The position numbers and the translations under genes were made by a program. 64,000 nt of DNA, taken from contig CAMLMY010000007.1 of the NCBI GenBank assembly GCA_946481345.1, forward strand, positions 1-64,000, in the 5' to 3' direction. Positions within the stretch are counted from its first letter, which is position 1. Every line of letters begins with the position of its first letter. Source of the stretch: an uncultured Gilliamella sp. (GTDB lineage: Bacteria > Pseudomonadota > Gammaproteobacteria > Enterobacterales > Orbaceae). The notes beneath the pieces are model-generated. The model saw only the letters and a program-made list of their open reading frames with translations. It was not told the DNA's origin and did no database searches. Below, one piece after another: positions 28,306 through 39,221 of this stretch.

Positions 28306-28847
28306 AATAGCTGAATTGCTAAAAAATTTTAGCTAAGTAGCGACATTTCTATAAGGCATTAAATTTTAATAAACCAAAAATTATTTATGCGGTAACCAGA
28401 GAACGGAACGCTGTCTTTTTTCGCATTTTATTAAAGTAAATGCCCTTATAGATTTTTTATAAGACTGAATTTAGCTAACATAAAAGCAATTAAATTCTAA
28501 TAGTTATCAAAATTACTAAACTTAACTATATTAAGATAATCGAAAGTTGCTTTTTTGTAGCTATTAAAATATCAAGGAAGTAGATCAATTTTAGTTGAGT
28601 ATTCATAAGTAGTGTTTGGATAAAAAAAGATGATATCAACCCCCAATAGTTGTAAAAAATCTTAAATCAAGATACCTCTAATTATCAGGAATTAACAAAG
28701 ATTATTTATTTAATTACTTCCTTTCAAAATAAAATAATTCAAATGTTTTGATTTTTTTTAAGAAGTCAATACTAAACATCGTTCCTCGTTTTATATATAA
28801 TAGCCACTTACAGACTTGGATTTAGAATATAAATTTCGGAGTTTTTC
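28306..28847. other. araC-purH intergenic region
   Basis: 542 bases, AT-rich. A short palindrome at 28318-28333 may end araC transcripts. An inverted pair CTTATA/TATAAG lies near 28445-28463. A TATAAT box at 28796-28801, 46 nt before the purH ATG, is the probable purH promoter, though no good -35 is seen. I could not find a convincing PurR operator. The purH start has CGGAG six nt upstream. Confidence 0.5.
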
Positions 28848-30440
28848 ATGCAGCAGTTTCGTCCTATTCGTCGTGCTTTACTTAGTGTTTCTGATAAAAC
28901 AGGAATTATTGAATTCGCCAAAGCCTTATCAGAAAGAAATATTAAACTCCTTTCTACTGGCGGTACCGCCAAATTATTAATCGATAACCATATTCCAGTC
29001 ACCGAAGTATCCAATTATACGGGGTTTCCTGAAATGATGGATGGACGAGTCAAAACCCTACATCCTAAAATACACGGTGGCATTTTAGGACGTCGAGGTA
29101 TAGATGACGAAGTCATGCAGCAACATCAGATCGATCCTATAGATATGGTGGTTGTTAATTTATATCCTTTTGCTAAAACGGTTGCTGATGCCAATTGTAC
29201 TTTAGAAGATGCGATAGAAAACATTGATATCGGTGGACCAACCATGGTGCGATCCGCTGCAAAAAATAATAAAGATGTTGCCATCGTAGTTGATTGTCAA
29301 GACTATAGCACAATCATTGATATGCTGGATAAACAGCAAAATTGCCTATCTTTCAAATATCGATTTAGTTTAGCCATAAAAGCATTTGAACATACCGCTA
29401 AATATGACGGCATGATTGCTAACTATTTTGGCAAACTTGTTCCGCCATATTATGGTGAAATCGAAAAACCAGCAGGAGAGTTCCCGCGAACCTTAAATCT
29501 TCAATTCATTAAAAAACAAGATATGCGATATGGTGAGAATGCTCATCAACAGGCCGCTTTTTATATTGAAGAAAATCTTGAGCAAGCTTCGATTGCTACC
29601 GCTAAACAGCTACAAGGTAAAGAATTATCCTATAATAATATTGCCGATACGGATGCAGCGCTAGAATGTGTGAAATCCTTTGATGAACCCGCTTGCGTAA
29701 TTGTTAAACATGCTAACCCATGTGGTGTTGCTGTAAGTGATAACATTTTAAATGCCTATCTTAATGCTTTTAAAACCGATCCAACTTCCGCGTTTGGTGG
29801 AATTATTGCTTTTAACCGACAGTTAGATGCTAAAACAGCCCAAACAATCATTGATAAACAATTTGTCGAAGTGATTATTGCACCGTCAATTAGTACTGAT
29901 GCATTAGCTATCACACAAACTAAAAAGAATGTACGAGTGCTTGAATGTGGTGAGTGGTCAACGTCATCGTTAGCGAGTTTGGACTTTAAGCGAGTTAATG
30001 GTGGTTTATTAGTGCAAGAGCGTGATTTGGGTATGATTACACCCGAGCAGTTAACTGTCGTCACCAAGCGCCAACCAACTGAGCAAGAGCTTTCAGATGC
30101 TCTATTTTGTTGGAAAGTGGCTAAATTTGTAAAATCGAACGCGATTGTTTATGCAAAAAATAAAATGACCATCGGTATTGGGGCTGGCCAAATGAGTCGT
30201 GTGTACTCAGCTAAAATTGCTGGTATTAAAGCACAAGACGAAAATCTAGAGGTTGCCGGTTCTGTTGTTGCTTCTGATGCCTTTTTCCCATTTCGTGATG
30301 GTGTTGATGCGGCAGCGGCAGCTGGGGTAACTTGTGTAATCCAACCAGGTGGATCGATTCGTGATGAAGAAGTCATTCAAGCTGCAAATGAGCATAATAT
30401 TGCGATGATTTTTACCAACATGCGCCATTTTAGGCATTAA
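28848..30440 (+). CDS. purH: AICAR transformylase / IMP cyclohydrolase PurH
   Basis: 530 aa (E. coli 529). The N-terminal IMP cyclohydrolase domain (about 1-195) has [11 protein letters not shown] and [12 protein letters not shown]. The C-terminal transformylase domain contains KHANPCGVA and ends with [14 protein letters not shown] and FTNMRHFRH. It performs the last two steps of purine synthesis. It is followed by purD 80 nt downstream, the same pairing as E. coli purHD. Confidence 0.98.
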   Translation: MQQFRPIRRALLSVSDKTGIIEFAKALSERNIKLLSTGGTAKLLIDNHIPVTEVSNYTGFPEMMDGRVKTLHPKIHGGILGRRGIDDEVMQQHQIDPIDMVVVNLYPFAKTVADANCTLEDAIENIDIGGPTMVRSAAKNNKDVAIVVDCQDYSTIIDMLDKQQNCLSFKYRFSLAIKAFEHTAKYDGMIANYFGKLVPPYYGEIEKPAGEFPRTLNLQFIKKQDMRYGENAHQQAAFYIEENLEQASIATAKQLQGKELSYNNIADTDAALECVKSFDEPACVIVKHANPCGVAVSDNILNAYLNAFKTDPTSAFGGIIAFNRQLDAKTAQTIIDKQFVEVIIAPSISTDALAITQTKKNVRVLECGEWSTSSLASLDFKRVNGGLLVQERDLGMITPEQLTVVTKRQPTEQELSDALFCWKVAKFVKSNAIVYAKNKMTIGIGAGQMSRVYSAKIAGIKAQDENLEVAGSVVASDAFFPFRDGVDAAAAAGVTCVIQPGGSIRDEEVIQAANEHNIAMIFTNMRHFRH

Positions 30441-30520
30441 TGCGTTTTTCTAGTTTGTTTTATATTTATTAAAATTACATTGGTTATCTTCTTAAGGAAG
30501 AAGCATATAAAGGATCTTTT

Positions 30521-31819
30521 ATGAAAGTATTAGTGATTGGGAATGGTGGACGAGAACATGCGTTAGCTTGGAAAATAGCACAGTCACCATTAGTATCAAA
30601 AGTCTTTGTCGCTCCAGGAAATGCAGGGACTGCACTTGAATCAGGTCTGGAAAATATTAACATTAAAGCGACGGATGTTAGCGGATTATTGAATTTTGCT
30701 CAGCAAGAGCAAATTGATCTTACCATTGTTGGACCTGAAGCTCCATTAGTCATTGGTGTTGTTGATAGCTTTCAAAAAGCTGGATTAAAAATCTTTGGTC
30801 CAACAAAATCGGCATCACAACTTGAAGGTTCGAAAGCCTTTACCAAAGATTTTTTAGCACGGCATAATATCCCAACCGCCGAATATCAGAATTTTACTGA
30901 ACTTGAACCAGCGCTAGCTTATATTCGTGAGAAAGGCGCACCAATTGTGATTAAAGCTGATGGTTTAGCTGCAGGTAAAGGTGTTATTGTTGCCATGACA
31001 CTAGAAGAAGCCGAAGCTGCTGTAAACGATATGTTGGCAGGCAATGCTTTTGGTGATGCTGGACACCGTGTGGTTATTGAAGAGTTTTTAGAGGGTGAAG
31101 AAGCCAGCTTTATTGTTATGGTGGATGGCAAAAATGTTGAACCAATGGCAACCAGTCAAGATCATAAACGCGTTGGTGATGGTGATACTGGTCTTAATAC
31201 AGGTGGAATGGGAGCGTATTCGCCAGCACCAGTTGTGACCGATGAAGTTTTTGCTAAAATCATGGAGCAAGTGATCTATCCAACTGTCAATGGTATGGCG
31301 CAAGAGGGCAATGTATATGTTGGCTTTTTATATGCAGGTTTAATGATTGATAAAGAGGGAAATCCCAAAGTTATTGAATTTAACTGTCGCTTTGGTGATC
31401 CTGAAACTCAACCTATCATGATGCGTTTGCAGTCAGATTTAGTCAAATTATGTTTAGCGGCAGTCGATGGTAACTTAGATACCGTAAAATCAAAATGGGA
31501 TCCTAGACCAGCATTAGGTGTTGTAATGGCTGCAGGAGGTTATCCTGGCGAATATAATACGCAAGATGAAATCATTGGATTACCAACCGAATCATCTTCA
31601 GATTGCAAAGTATTCCATGCAGGTACTAGCTTTGAAAAAGGGCAAGTGTTTACCAAAGGTGGGCGCGTTCTTTGTGTCACAGCTTTAGGTAACACAGTCC
31701 TAGAGGCTCAACAACGTGCTTATCAGCAAGTTAATAATATTCGTTGGCATGGCTGTTTTTATCGCCATGATATAGGTTATCGAGCCATTGAGCGTGAAAA
31801 ACATAGTCATAAACAGTAA
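30521..31819 (+). CDS. purD: Phosphoribosylamine-glycine ligase PurD
   Basis: 432 aa (E. coli 429), ATP-grasp enzyme that makes GAR. VIGNGGREHALAWK opens the N domain; KADGLAAGKGVIVA and EEFLEGEEASF belong to the ATP-grasp core; GGMGAYSPAP and EFNCRFGDPETQ carry metal and substrate residues. It follows purH, precedes a strong terminator, and ends the purine operon. Confidence 0.98.
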   Translation: MKVLVIGNGGREHALAWKIAQSPLVSKVFVAPGNAGTALESGLENINIKATDVSGLLNFAQQEQIDLTIVGPEAPLVIGVVDSFQKAGLKIFGPTKSASQLEGSKAFTKDFLARHNIPTAEYQNFTELEPALAYIREKGAPIVIKADGLAAGKGVIVAMTLEEAEAAVNDMLAGNAFGDAGHRVVIEEFLEGEEASFIVMVDGKNVEPMATSQDHKRVGDGDTGLNTGGMGAYSPAPVVTDEVFAKIMEQVIYPTVNGMAQEGNVYVGFLYAGLMIDKEGNPKVIEFNCRFGDPETQPIMMRLQSDLVKLCLAAVDGNLDTVKSKWDPRPALGVVMAAGGYPGEYNTQDEIIGLPTESSSDCKVFHAGTSFEKGQVFTKGGRVLCVTALGNTVLEAQQRAYQQVNNIRWHGCFYRHDIGYRAIEREKHSHKQ

Positions 31820-31841
31820 TATTAGCTAAATTTAATAACTC

Positions 31842-31864
31842 AAGGCGTCCTAGGACGCCTTTTC
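31842..31864 (+). terminator. Rho-independent terminator after purD
   Basis: A GGCGTCC/GGACGCC stem (31844-31859, two-base loop TA), GC-rich against a poor background, is followed by TTTTC. It is 25 nt beyond the purD stop. Confidence 0.9.
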
Positions 31865-31917
31865 ATTAACAAAAATGTTAATCAAAAGTCTAAACTTTTA
31901 AAGAAATGGAAAACTTA

Positions 31918-32286
31918 TTAATGACTAAAAAACACAAAAAGGGCTAAAACCGTTCCTATAACAACGATATTATAAATACCATAGGCTCGAATAAAATAGG
32001 CGATGGAAGGTGAAAAAATAGGTAAATACGACGCTATAATACATACAAAGATAGCGATAAATAAGTATTTTAACCAATTTTCACATTGTTTATCCCAAAT
32101 AAATATTATAAATACAGTAATAATTGATAACATAAAGGAAGAAGATGCCAATTTTACGTTCTTAGAAGTAAATATGCCATGCCAACTTTCTACTGAATAG
32201 TCTACAAGGCCTGCAACGAACAAACCTGGTAATATTATACAAGCCCAAAGAATTTTTTCTAAAATAAAAACAATCGTTTTTTTCAT
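31918..32286 (-). CDS. Small membrane protein, unknown
   Basis: 122 aa from the ATG at 32286; the frame can be extended to 158 aa at 32394, but the extra part is polar and lacks a clear ribosome site. Four hydrophobic segments are visible (about 8-26, 48-62, 71-91, 98-120). I recognise no family. It stands alone between purD and rnr in a poorly conserved stretch. An AAGGA motif lies 13 nt before the chosen ATG, which is rather far. Confidence 0.55.
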   Translation of the reverse strand: MKKTIVFILEKILWACIILPGLFVAGLVDYSVESWHGIFTSKNVKLASSSFMLSIITVFIIFIWDKQCENWLKYLFIAIFVCIIASYLPIFSPSIAYFIRAYGIYNIVVIGTVLALFVFFSH

Positions 32287-32608
32287 GTTTTTCAGTATTT
32301 CCTTATTTTCGAAATTATTATCTAAGTTATAACTAAATTTTATATCAATATCATATTGATGCATAGCATGTTGTAAATCAATAAGATAACACAATAATAC
32401 AGATGAAAATTGAATATAAAAAATTGTTTAATTAATATAACTGTATATGTTGGAAAGGTTAAAAAAACAAAAACTATTTCGTTAATAAATTTTTTAAATT
32501 CAGAAATTAATGTAATTCAAATTCTAAAAGAAAACATATCAATTAATTGGGTATTAATTGGATGCAATAAAATAAAGAGTAAGCAAATAGGTAATAATGA
32601 TTTTATAA

Positions 32609-32641
32609 GAGTTAATAGAGTTAATAGAGTTAATAGAGTTA
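32609..32641 (+). repeat. 9-bp tandem repeat GAGTTAATA, about 3.7 copies
   Basis: Three exact copies of GAGTTAATA and a fourth partial copy run head to tail. They create an artificial RVNRVN run in an ORF at 32410-32658 that I do not accept as a gene. A unit of 9 keeps any reading frame and can change copy number by slippage. Confidence 0.85.
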
Positions 32642-32781
32642 TCACTAGACTGAAATAGCTTATATTATTTTAGTAAATAAAATGACTATTTATATATAAT
32701 ATGTGGATCGTTATTATTACAGCTAACATAAAAATAGCTTAGTGAAAATAACATTTAATTGAAAATAACTAATGCTTTATT

Positions 32782-32997
32782 TTATGAAGATACTTTCGAT
32801 AATTTTTTAGCCCAATCATTTTTACCGTCTAATTTTTTATGATCTAAATTAGCGTCTGAATAGTAAATTGCTGTTGATGTATAATTTAATAAAGCTTGAT
32901 CTCTGCCTTTTGTGTTTATCAATATTAATAATTTATTAATAAAAATTAAAAATGAATTAAGAATCCTCTGATTGTTCTTGATAAATTGAATGTTCAT
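32782..32997 (-). CDS. Possible 71-aa orphan protein
   Basis: An ATG-started 71-codon frame. The first half is Ile/Leu/Asn-rich, and the second half (NYTSTAIYYSDANLD then NDWAKKLSKVSS) looks more protein-like. No family recognised. It diverges from rnr. It may be a real small gene or the end of a decayed one. Confidence 0.3.
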   Translation of the reverse strand: MNIQFIKNNQRILNSFLIFINKLLILINTKGRDQALLNYTSTAIYYSDANLDHKKLDGKNDWAKKLSKVSS

Positions 32998-33056
32998 TTT
33001 AAGTTATATCACTCTGTGTTATGCTAGCATTAATATTAGATCACAGGATGTTACTT

Positions 33057-35534
33057 ATGATAAAAGATCCTTTCTTTGATAGAGAATCAGAAAAGTATGA
33101 TTCCCCAATTGCCAGTCGTGAACTTATTTTAGATTACCTTAAAAAAGAAGCAAAACCTGCCAATTTAGAGAAAATTGCCCAAGCTGTGGCGATTAAAAAT
33201 GATGAGCAAAAAGTGGCTTTGCATCGTCGTTTACGTGCGATGGAACGTGATGGACAAGTCGTGTTTACTCGCCGTAAATGTTATGCCTTACCTGAAAAAT
33301 TTGATATGGTTAAAGGAAGTGTAATTGCACACCGTGATGGCTTTGGTTTTTTGCGAGTAGAAGGTAATCCAGAGGATTATTTTTTATCACCAGAACAGAT
33401 GAAAAAAGTGTTACAAGGCGATGTGATTTTAGCTCAACCATTGGGAACCCAATATCGTGGTAAAGTCGAAGCGCGAGTCGTGCGAATTTTAGAGCCTCGT
33501 AGTAATTTTATTGTCGGACGATATTTTATCGAACAAGGTGTAGGCTTTGTAGTGCCGGATGACAGTCGTTTAAATTTTGATATCTTGATTGTGGGCAAAC
33601 CCGACCGTACGGTACGTATGGGCTCTGTTGTGGTAGTTGAATTACAGCAACGACCAGAGCGTCGTCAAAAAGCGGTAGGGATCATTAAAGAAGTGCTTGG
33701 CGAAATTATGGGAACCAATCTTGCCATTGATATTGCACTTCGTAATCACGAGATCCCTTATGAATTACCGAAAGCGGTTATAAAAGAGACCAGCAAATTT
33801 ACCGAACAAGTTCCAGAAAATGCTAAAAAAGGACGTAAGGATTTGCGTGAATTACCTTTGGTTACAATTGATGGCGAAGACGCTCGTGATTTTGATGATG
33901 CTGTCTATTGCCAAAAAAATCGTGGAGGAGGTTATCGCTTATGGGTCGCAATTGCAGATGTAAGTTACTACGTTCGTCCAGGTAAAGCATTAGATAAAGA
34001 AGCCTGCTTACGCGGTACATCAGTCTATTTCCCATCTCGCGTGATCCCTATGTTACCAGAAGTGTTATCTAACGGGCTTTGTTCGTTAAACCCGCAAGTT
34101 GATCGCTTATGTTTAGTGTGTGAAATGACTGTATCAAATAAAGGTCGTCTAACAGGTTATGAATTTTACGAAGCTGTGATGAATTCGCATGCAAGATTGA
34201 CTTATACCAAAGTTGCTAAGATTTTAGATGGTGATAAAGAATTACGTGAGCATTATCGTGATTTAATCCCACATCTTGAAAACTTGCAAGGTCTTTATAA
34301 TGTACTTGATAAAGCTCGTATTGCACGTGGTGCGATAGGTTTTGAGTCCGAAGAACCAAAATTTATTTTTAATGCCGATAAACGTATTGAAAGTATCGAA
34401 TTGACTCAGCGTAATGTTGCTCATAAAATCATTGAAGAATGTATGATCTTAGCGAATGTAGCTGCTGCAAAATTCGTGATTAAAGCTGATGTACCATCTT
34501 TATTCCGTGTACATGATAAACCTGATGAAGAGCGTATGAATAATCTGCGCAGTATCTTAAGTGAACTTGGGTTATCACTTGGAGGTGGTTCGAATCCTAA
34601 ACCAAAAGATATTGCTGAGTTAATGGTTGCGGTTGAAGAGCGACCAGATCATGATATGCTACAAACTGTTATTTTACGATCAATGAAACAAGCCATTTAT
34701 GATCCAGAAAATCGTGGACATTTTGGCTTAGCACTTGAAGAGTACGCACACTTTACTTCGCCTATTCGTCGTTATCCAGATTTACTCTTACATCGAGCCA
34801 TTAAATGGATTTTAGCTGATCAAAATCACAAAACAAGCAAAACGGGAGGTTATCGTTATAGTACCAGTGAAATGCTTTACTTTGGTGAACACTGCTCAAT
34901 GACAGAACGTCGAGCTGACGAAGCTGTTCGCGATGTAGTAGATTGGCTTAAATGTGATTACATGCAAGATCATGTTGGTGAAGTCTTTAACGGAACTATT
35001 TCAAGCGTGGTTAATTTTGGATTCTTTGTTCGTTTGGATGATTTGTTTATTGATGGTTTAGTTCATGTCTCTTCACTTGAAAACGATTATTATAATTTTG
35101 ATGGCTCACGCAACCGTCTTATCGGCGAAAATACTCGTTTCGTATATCGTTTGGGCGATAAAGTACAAGTTAAAGTCGATAATGTGAATCCAGAAGAACG
35201 TAAAATTGATTTTTCGTTAGTGGGAAGTAATAATAAGCCGAAACGTCAAGGCAAAACAGCCAAAGATAGATCCAAACAGGATAAAATCGATTTAAGTGCT
35301 GATTTACCCATTAAACGAAAAGCGAAAAAATCATCCAGCAAGAAAAGAAGTACTAATGCTAGCACTAAAGCTGAAAATAAAACCCAAAGCAAAACCCAAA
35401 GTAAAACTAAGACCAAAACAAAAGCGAAAGCGATTGTAAAAACTAAAACTAAATCAAAAAATAACACTAAGAAAAACAGTAAATCGAAATCGACAACTAA
35501 AAAACAACGAGTTAAAACAAAGAGTAGCAAATAG
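33057..35534 (+). CDS. rnr: Ribonuclease R
   Basis: 825 aa from the ATG at 33057 (E. coli 813). This start has AGGA upstream and gives [14 protein letters not shown], which matches the E. coli N-terminus; 12 more codons upstream are open but not homologous. Order: N-terminal helix-turn-helix, two cold-shock domains, RNB catalytic domain with [13 protein letters not shown] and [13 protein letters not shown]1 domain (about 640-725), then a very Lys/Thr/Ser-rich tail of about 100 residues with repeated KTK and KSK. It degrades structured RNA 3' to 5'. It is directly followed by rlmB. Confidence 0.97.
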   Translation: MIKDPFFDRESEKYDSPIASRELILDYLKKEAKPANLEKIAQAVAIKNDEQKVALHRRLRAMERDGQVVFTRRKCYALPEKFDMVKGSVIAHRDGFGFLRVEGNPEDYFLSPEQMKKVLQGDVILAQPLGTQYRGKVEARVVRILEPRSNFIVGRYFIEQGVGFVVPDDSRLNFDILIVGKPDRTVRMGSVVVVELQQRPERRQKAVGIIKEVLGEIMGTNLAIDIALRNHEIPYELPKAVIKETSKFTEQVPENAKKGRKDLRELPLVTIDGEDARDFDDAVYCQKNRGGGYRLWVAIADVSYYVRPGKALDKEACLRGTSVYFPSRVIPMLPEVLSNGLCSLNPQVDRLCLVCEMTVSNKGRLTGYEFYEAVMNSHARLTYTKVAKILDGDKELREHYRDLIPHLENLQGLYNVLDKARIARGAIGFESEEPKFIFNADKRIESIELTQRNVAHKIIEECMILANVAAAKFVIKADVPSLFRVHDKPDEERMNNLRSILSELGLSLGGGSNPKPKDIAELMVAVEERPDHDMLQTVILRSMKQAIYDPENRGHFGLALEEYAHFTSPIRRYPDLLLHRAIKWILADQNHKTSKTGGYRYSTSEMLYFGEHCSMTERRADEAVRDVVDWLKCDYMQDHVGEVFNGTISSVVNFGFFVRLDDLFIDGLVHVSSLENDYYNFDGSRNRLIGENTRFVYRLGDKVQVKVDNVNPEERKIDFSLVGSNNKPKRQGKTAKDRSKQDKIDLSADLPIKRKAKKSSSKKRSTNASTKAENKTQSKTQSKTKTKTKAKAIVKTKTKSKNNTKKNSKSKSTTKKQRVKTKSSK

Positions 35535-36287
35535 ATGAGTGAAACAGTTTATGGTATGCACGCTATTGAAGCATTATTAGCGCGTTCACCAGAAAGAATT
35601 ATTGAGGTATTTATTATTAAAGGGCGTGAAGATAAACGTCTAATTGCCCTTATTCATCAATTGGAACAACTGGGATTGCCTGTTAAAGTAGCCAATCGTC
35701 AGTGGTTGGATGAAAAAACCAAAAATGGTGTCCATCAAGGTATTCTAGCTATGGTTAAACCAAGCCGTGGTTATCATGAAAACGATATTCCACTACTGAT
35801 GGAACAGCAACCTAATCCTGTCATCTTAATTTTAGATGGTGTGACTGATCCTCATAATTTAGGGGCATGTATTCGTACAGCTGATGCAGCTGGTGTAAGT
35901 TTTATTATCGTGCCAAAAGATCGCTCAGCACCACTTAATTCTACCGCACAAAAAGTAGCGTGCGGTGCGGCAGAAAGTGTTCCTGTTGTGCGAGTAACTA
36001 ATTTAGCGCGTACCATGCGAATGCTACAAGATGAATACCAAGTTTGGATTGTCGGTACTGCTGGTGAAGCCGATAGAACGCTTTATCAAACTGAATTTTA
36101 TAAATCATCGACCCCGACGTCACTGGCTTTGGTGATGGGTGCAGAAGGTGAGGGCATGCGTCGTTTAACGAAAGAACATTGTGACGAATTAGTCAGTATT
36201 CCAATGTCAGGCATTGTCTCTTCGCTTAATGTATCAGTTGCAACAGGTGTTTGTTTATTTGAAATTGTACGCCAAAAGAGTAAATAG
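35535..36287 (+). CDS. rlmB: 23S rRNA (Gm2251) 2'-O-methyltransferase RlmB
   Basis: 250 aa (E. coli 243), SPOUT (TrmH) family. A small substrate-binding N-domain (1-75) is followed by the knotted domain with LDGVTDPHNLGACIRTADAAGV, VMGAEGEGMRRL and IPMSGIVSSLNVSVATGV, the three SPOUT motifs. The start codon abuts the rnr stop (TAGATG), so the genes are translationally coupled as in E. coli rnr-rlmB. Confidence 0.97.
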   Translation: MSETVYGMHAIEALLARSPERIIEVFIIKGREDKRLIALIHQLEQLGLPVKVANRQWLDEKTKNGVHQGILAMVKPSRGYHENDIPLLMEQQPNPVILILDGVTDPHNLGACIRTADAAGVSFIIVPKDRSAPLNSTAQKVACGAAESVPVVRVTNLARTMRMLQDEYQVWIVGTAGEADRTLYQTEFYKSSTPTSLALVMGAEGEGMRRLTKEHCDELVSIPMSGIVSSLNVSVATGVCLFEIVRQKSK

Positions 36288-36301
36288 TAAGGGCGAGTAA
36301 T

Positions 36302-36916
36302 ATGCTAGGATTGCTTAAAAAACTATTACCAACCAAAAAAGAAATGCCAGCGCTTTCAGGGCGAGATCTTCATGGTCGTAATAATGTTGGTTATCCGACT
36401 ATGCAAATTTCACGTGAAATTGATAATGTGGTAAAAACGCAATACAAAGCCATCAAACCGATCATCAACCAATATAAGGATACTCTATTTTTTAAATGGG
36501 GACCGAGTGTTATAAATGATAAATTGAACGATGAACAACTGGCTAATTTATCAGGTCGCAATTTACAAATGGTTTATTTGTTATTATTTCGTGACATGCT
36601 TCGGTACCTTTCTGAACTCGTTACGTTAAAAAATGTACCCGAAAACTGGCCAGAAGTTTTTGCCCAAACCGTGTTGGATAATTGTCGTATGCTTAGTGAT
36701 GCAGACGATAAAGATATTGCGAAGAAACAGCAATTATTTGCTAATACTGAACGTTTTGCAGTGGATGTACCCATTGATGAAAAAAATCCAGATAACACTG
36801 AAATTCCTGATTGGACAGTACCTATTGCTGAACTGATCATGATTCCGTCAGATATGATCTATAAATGTCATCGCCCATTGATAACCGCAATTGAAAAACG
36901 AAAAAAACATGGTTAA
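36302..36916 (+). CDS. Conserved-looking 204-aa protein of unknown function
   Basis: 204 aa, no signal peptide, no membrane segment. It starts with a short basic amphipathic stretch (MLGLLKKLLPTKK), then a helical domain (about 35-130), an acidic linker and a C-terminal motif with DWTVPIAEL and IYKCHRPLI. Family not recognised. It lies 14 nt after rlmB and before a strong terminator, so it is cotranscribed with rnr-rlmB. Confidence 0.8.
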   Translation: MLGLLKKLLPTKKEMPALSGRDLHGRNNVGYPTMQISREIDNVVKTQYKAIKPIINQYKDTLFFKWGPSVINDKLNDEQLANLSGRNLQMVYLLLFRDMLRYLSELVTLKNVPENWPEVFAQTVLDNCRMLSDADDKDIAKKQQLFANTERFAVDVPIDEKNPDNTEIPDWTVPIAELIMIPSDMIYKCHRPLITAIEKRKKHG

Positions 36917-36938
36917 TGTTATTTTCTAAAAAATAATT

Positions 36939-36971
36939 AAATGAATCCTTAAAACAGGATTCATTTTTTAT
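36939..36971 (+). terminator. Rho-independent terminator of rnr-rlmB-36302
   Basis: AATGAATCCT pairs with AGGATTCATT (10 bp) and runs straight into TTTTTTA. Confidence 0.9.
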
Positions 36972-37104
36972 CTTTCTTTAATTTCCTTTCTTTGATTATT
37001 TCCAATCTATAAATTTTGCAATTTATATTTGCAAAAATACCAACTAGGTAAGCAAATTTATCTCACTTATACTGCATTTAAGAAGTAAATAGGTGAATAA
37101 GTTT

Positions 37105-39195
37105 ATGCGAACAAGAACCATTGAATTATTTAAGAAATTTATTTCCATCGACTATCCTTTAACTGTCGAAATGTTATCGGAAGATTTCCAAATTAGTGCA
37201 CGAACGCTACGCAATGAAATTAATGAAATTAATGCTTTTTTACAAAAAAGATGTTTACCCGAAATTTCAACGATACGTAATAAAGGCTTTATCATCGATG
37301 CCACACAAGAACAAAAACAGCAAGTCCATAATGCGTTATTAGGGGTATCTATTTCACCCATTTTAAGTAAGGATGAACGCCAATTTGATTTGTTGTTATC
37401 CATTGCTTTCTCTAGCTGCCCAACTATTTTATGTCATAAAGAAAATATCTATTTTGTTTCGAAAAGTGTATTAGATGAAGATATTCGTAAACTTAAAACA
37501 CGATTAAAAAAATACGATATTGAATTAACCAGCTTGCCTAAACAAGGAATGCAGCTCATAGGATTAGAGCGCTCTATTCGTTTAATGATGTATGAAGCAA
37601 TTAACCAATTCTATGGTAATCTAGAATTGAATAAACCATTACATGAACTGAGTTTAATACAGCAATTACTCTTTAAGTATGTACCTCAAAATCTGATTAT
37701 AAACCTATTAAAACTTGCCCATAAAACCATCAGTCAAATTCATGATGAAATTTATGTTCAACAAATTGTAATTTTTACTGCCATTTGGGTCATTCGCAAT
37801 CAACATCAACATCATTTAACTATGGTTAGAGCCGATTTTAAACACCATGAATCGGGGCAAATCACAAAATTTATTCATTTAGTTTGCCAACATGAAAAGT
37901 TGCAAACCAATCGACAAGAACAACAATATATTATCTACATGCTTGAAGCATTCAACACTAAAGATATTAATAACTATGTCGAGTGGTTAAATGCACAGTT
38001 ATTGGCAATTAAATTGGTGAATTATGTTGAAGAAAAAACACAAATTCCATTTTCAACCAAACAAGAACAACTTTATGAAAACCTTTGTAAACACTTAGCA
38101 GGATTGATTGCCAGAGTAAGTAATAATATCCACATTATTAATCCGTTACTTGATAATATTAAACAAAATTACGATGAAATTTACACCGTAATTAAACGCT
38201 TTATACAAAGCCCTGAAGCAAATTTAAGTCATAAAGTTTCTGACGATGAAATCGCCTTTTTAACAATTCATTTTTCTGCTTTTGCTAGTGCAATTAACCA
38301 AGATCGTAGCTATTTTTTTAAAGCAGTGGTTGTTTGTGATCATGGCATTGCGACTTCTAATTTATTAGCTGAAACACTCAAAGAGTTTTTTAATATTGAT
38401 ATTTTGGCCATTCTAGGTCGAAATAATTTTGATCTATTAGATCAGCTTGATTATGACTTAATTTTTTCTACATTTCCGTTACAGCATTCGGCTCATCCCG
38501 TATTGGTGTTAGAACCCATTTTGAAAGAAAAAAATCACCCCATTATCACCGATTTTCTAGCTAAACACCGATCGAATCAACGCATTGTCAACCATTTAGA
38601 TGATGCCACTGATCTTTTTTACTCTCTTGTCAATTTAATTCAAGAAAGTGGTGGCGTTGTGTCTGCACCAATCTATAACCGGCTTGAGAAGTGTTTAGCG
38701 ATTAATAATCTTAAAATCAATAAAAGGAAAATTCAGCCTATGTTGAAAGATATTTTGACTGATGATGACATCATATTACAGCAAGATTGCCGTGATTGGC
38801 GACAAGCTATCACTACTGCTGCTGAACCACTACTAAAAAAAAGTTTCATCTTACCATCCTATATCCAAGCCATGATTAGCTCGGTTGAACAATATGGTCC
38901 GTATATTGTGATAGGAAAGGATTTAGCATTAGCACATGCTCGACCAGAAGATGGCGTGAATCAATTAGGGGTGAGTGTGGTAACGATGCGTGAACCTGTG
39001 GATTTTGGTAACTCAGATATGGGGCCAGTAAAAATTATATTTTGTTTGGCAGCCATCGATTCTTTTTCTCATCTCAATATTATGCGTAGCTTAATTGAGT
39101 TGATTAATGATGAACAAAAACTTACGCAACTCACCACGTGCCAATCGGTACAGGAATTTAAAACAATTTTATTTAATGAAACAAAATCGGCTTAA
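37105..39195 (+). CDS. PRD-containing PTS regulator with EIIB-like and EIIA domains
   Basis: 696 aa from the ATG at 37105, which has AGGTGA 8 nt before it; a GTG at 37093 is in frame. Layout: helix-turn-helix (about 1-70, LSEDFQISARTLRNEI), PRD-type regulatory domains (about 175-400), an EIIB-like domain around C411 (VVVCDHGIATSN) and a C-terminal EIIA domain of the ascorbate type around H611 (LALAHARPEDGV). It is an MtlR/LicR-type activator whose activity should depend on phosphorylation by HPr and the cognate EIIB. It heads a PTS operon that lacks a separate EIIA gene, so the fused domain may double as the transporter EIIA. Confidence 0.9.
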   Translation: MRTRTIELFKKFISIDYPLTVEMLSEDFQISARTLRNEINEINAFLQKRCLPEISTIRNKGFIIDATQEQKQQVHNALLGVSISPILSKDERQFDLLLSIAFSSCPTILCHKENIYFVSKSVLDEDIRKLKTRLKKYDIELTSLPKQGMQLIGLERSIRLMMYEAINQFYGNLELNKPLHELSLIQQLLFKYVPQNLIINLLKLAHKTISQIHDEIYVQQIVIFTAIWVIRNQHQHHLTMVRADFKHHESGQITKFIHLVCQHEKLQTNRQEQQYIIYMLEAFNTKDINNYVEWLNAQLLAIKLVNYVEEKTQIPFSTKQEQLYENLCKHLAGLIARVSNNIHIINPLLDNIKQNYDEIYTVIKRFIQSPEANLSHKVSDDEIAFLTIHFSAFASAINQDRSYFFKAVVVCDHGIATSNLLAETLKEFFNIDILAILGRNNFDLLDQLDYDLIFSTFPLQHSAHPVLVLEPILKEKNHPIITDFLAKHRSNQRIVNHLDDATDLFYSLVNLIQESGGVVSAPIYNRLEKCLAINNLKINKRKIQPMLKDILTDDDIILQQDCRDWRQAITTAAEPLLKKSFILPSYIQAMISSVEQYGPYIVIGKDLALAHARPEDGVNQLGVSVVTMREPVDFGNSDMGPVKIIFCLAAIDSFSHLNIMRSLIELINDEQKLTQLTTCQSVQEFKTILFNETKSA

Positions 39196-39221
39196 ACAAC
39201 TCAGTCGTAGGAGGATTGAAA

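Noticed and set aside
28318..28333. Terminator after araC
   Set aside because: The palindrome GCTAAAA/TTTTAGC is weak, almost all A/T, and has no U run, so it was not listed as a separate feature.
28740..28847. PurR operator before purH
   Set aside because: I looked for the ACGCAAACG-type palindrome and found only weak resemblance.
32410..32658. 82-aa ORF on the plus strand
   Set aside because: It runs through the 9-bp tandem repeat, giving an RVNRVN run. It has no clear ribosome site and no protein-like domain.
35246..35530. 94-aa hydrophobic ORF on the minus strand
   Set aside because: It is the antisense of the Lys-rich tail of RNase R; the Leu/Phe-rich composition is a shadow of AAA codons.
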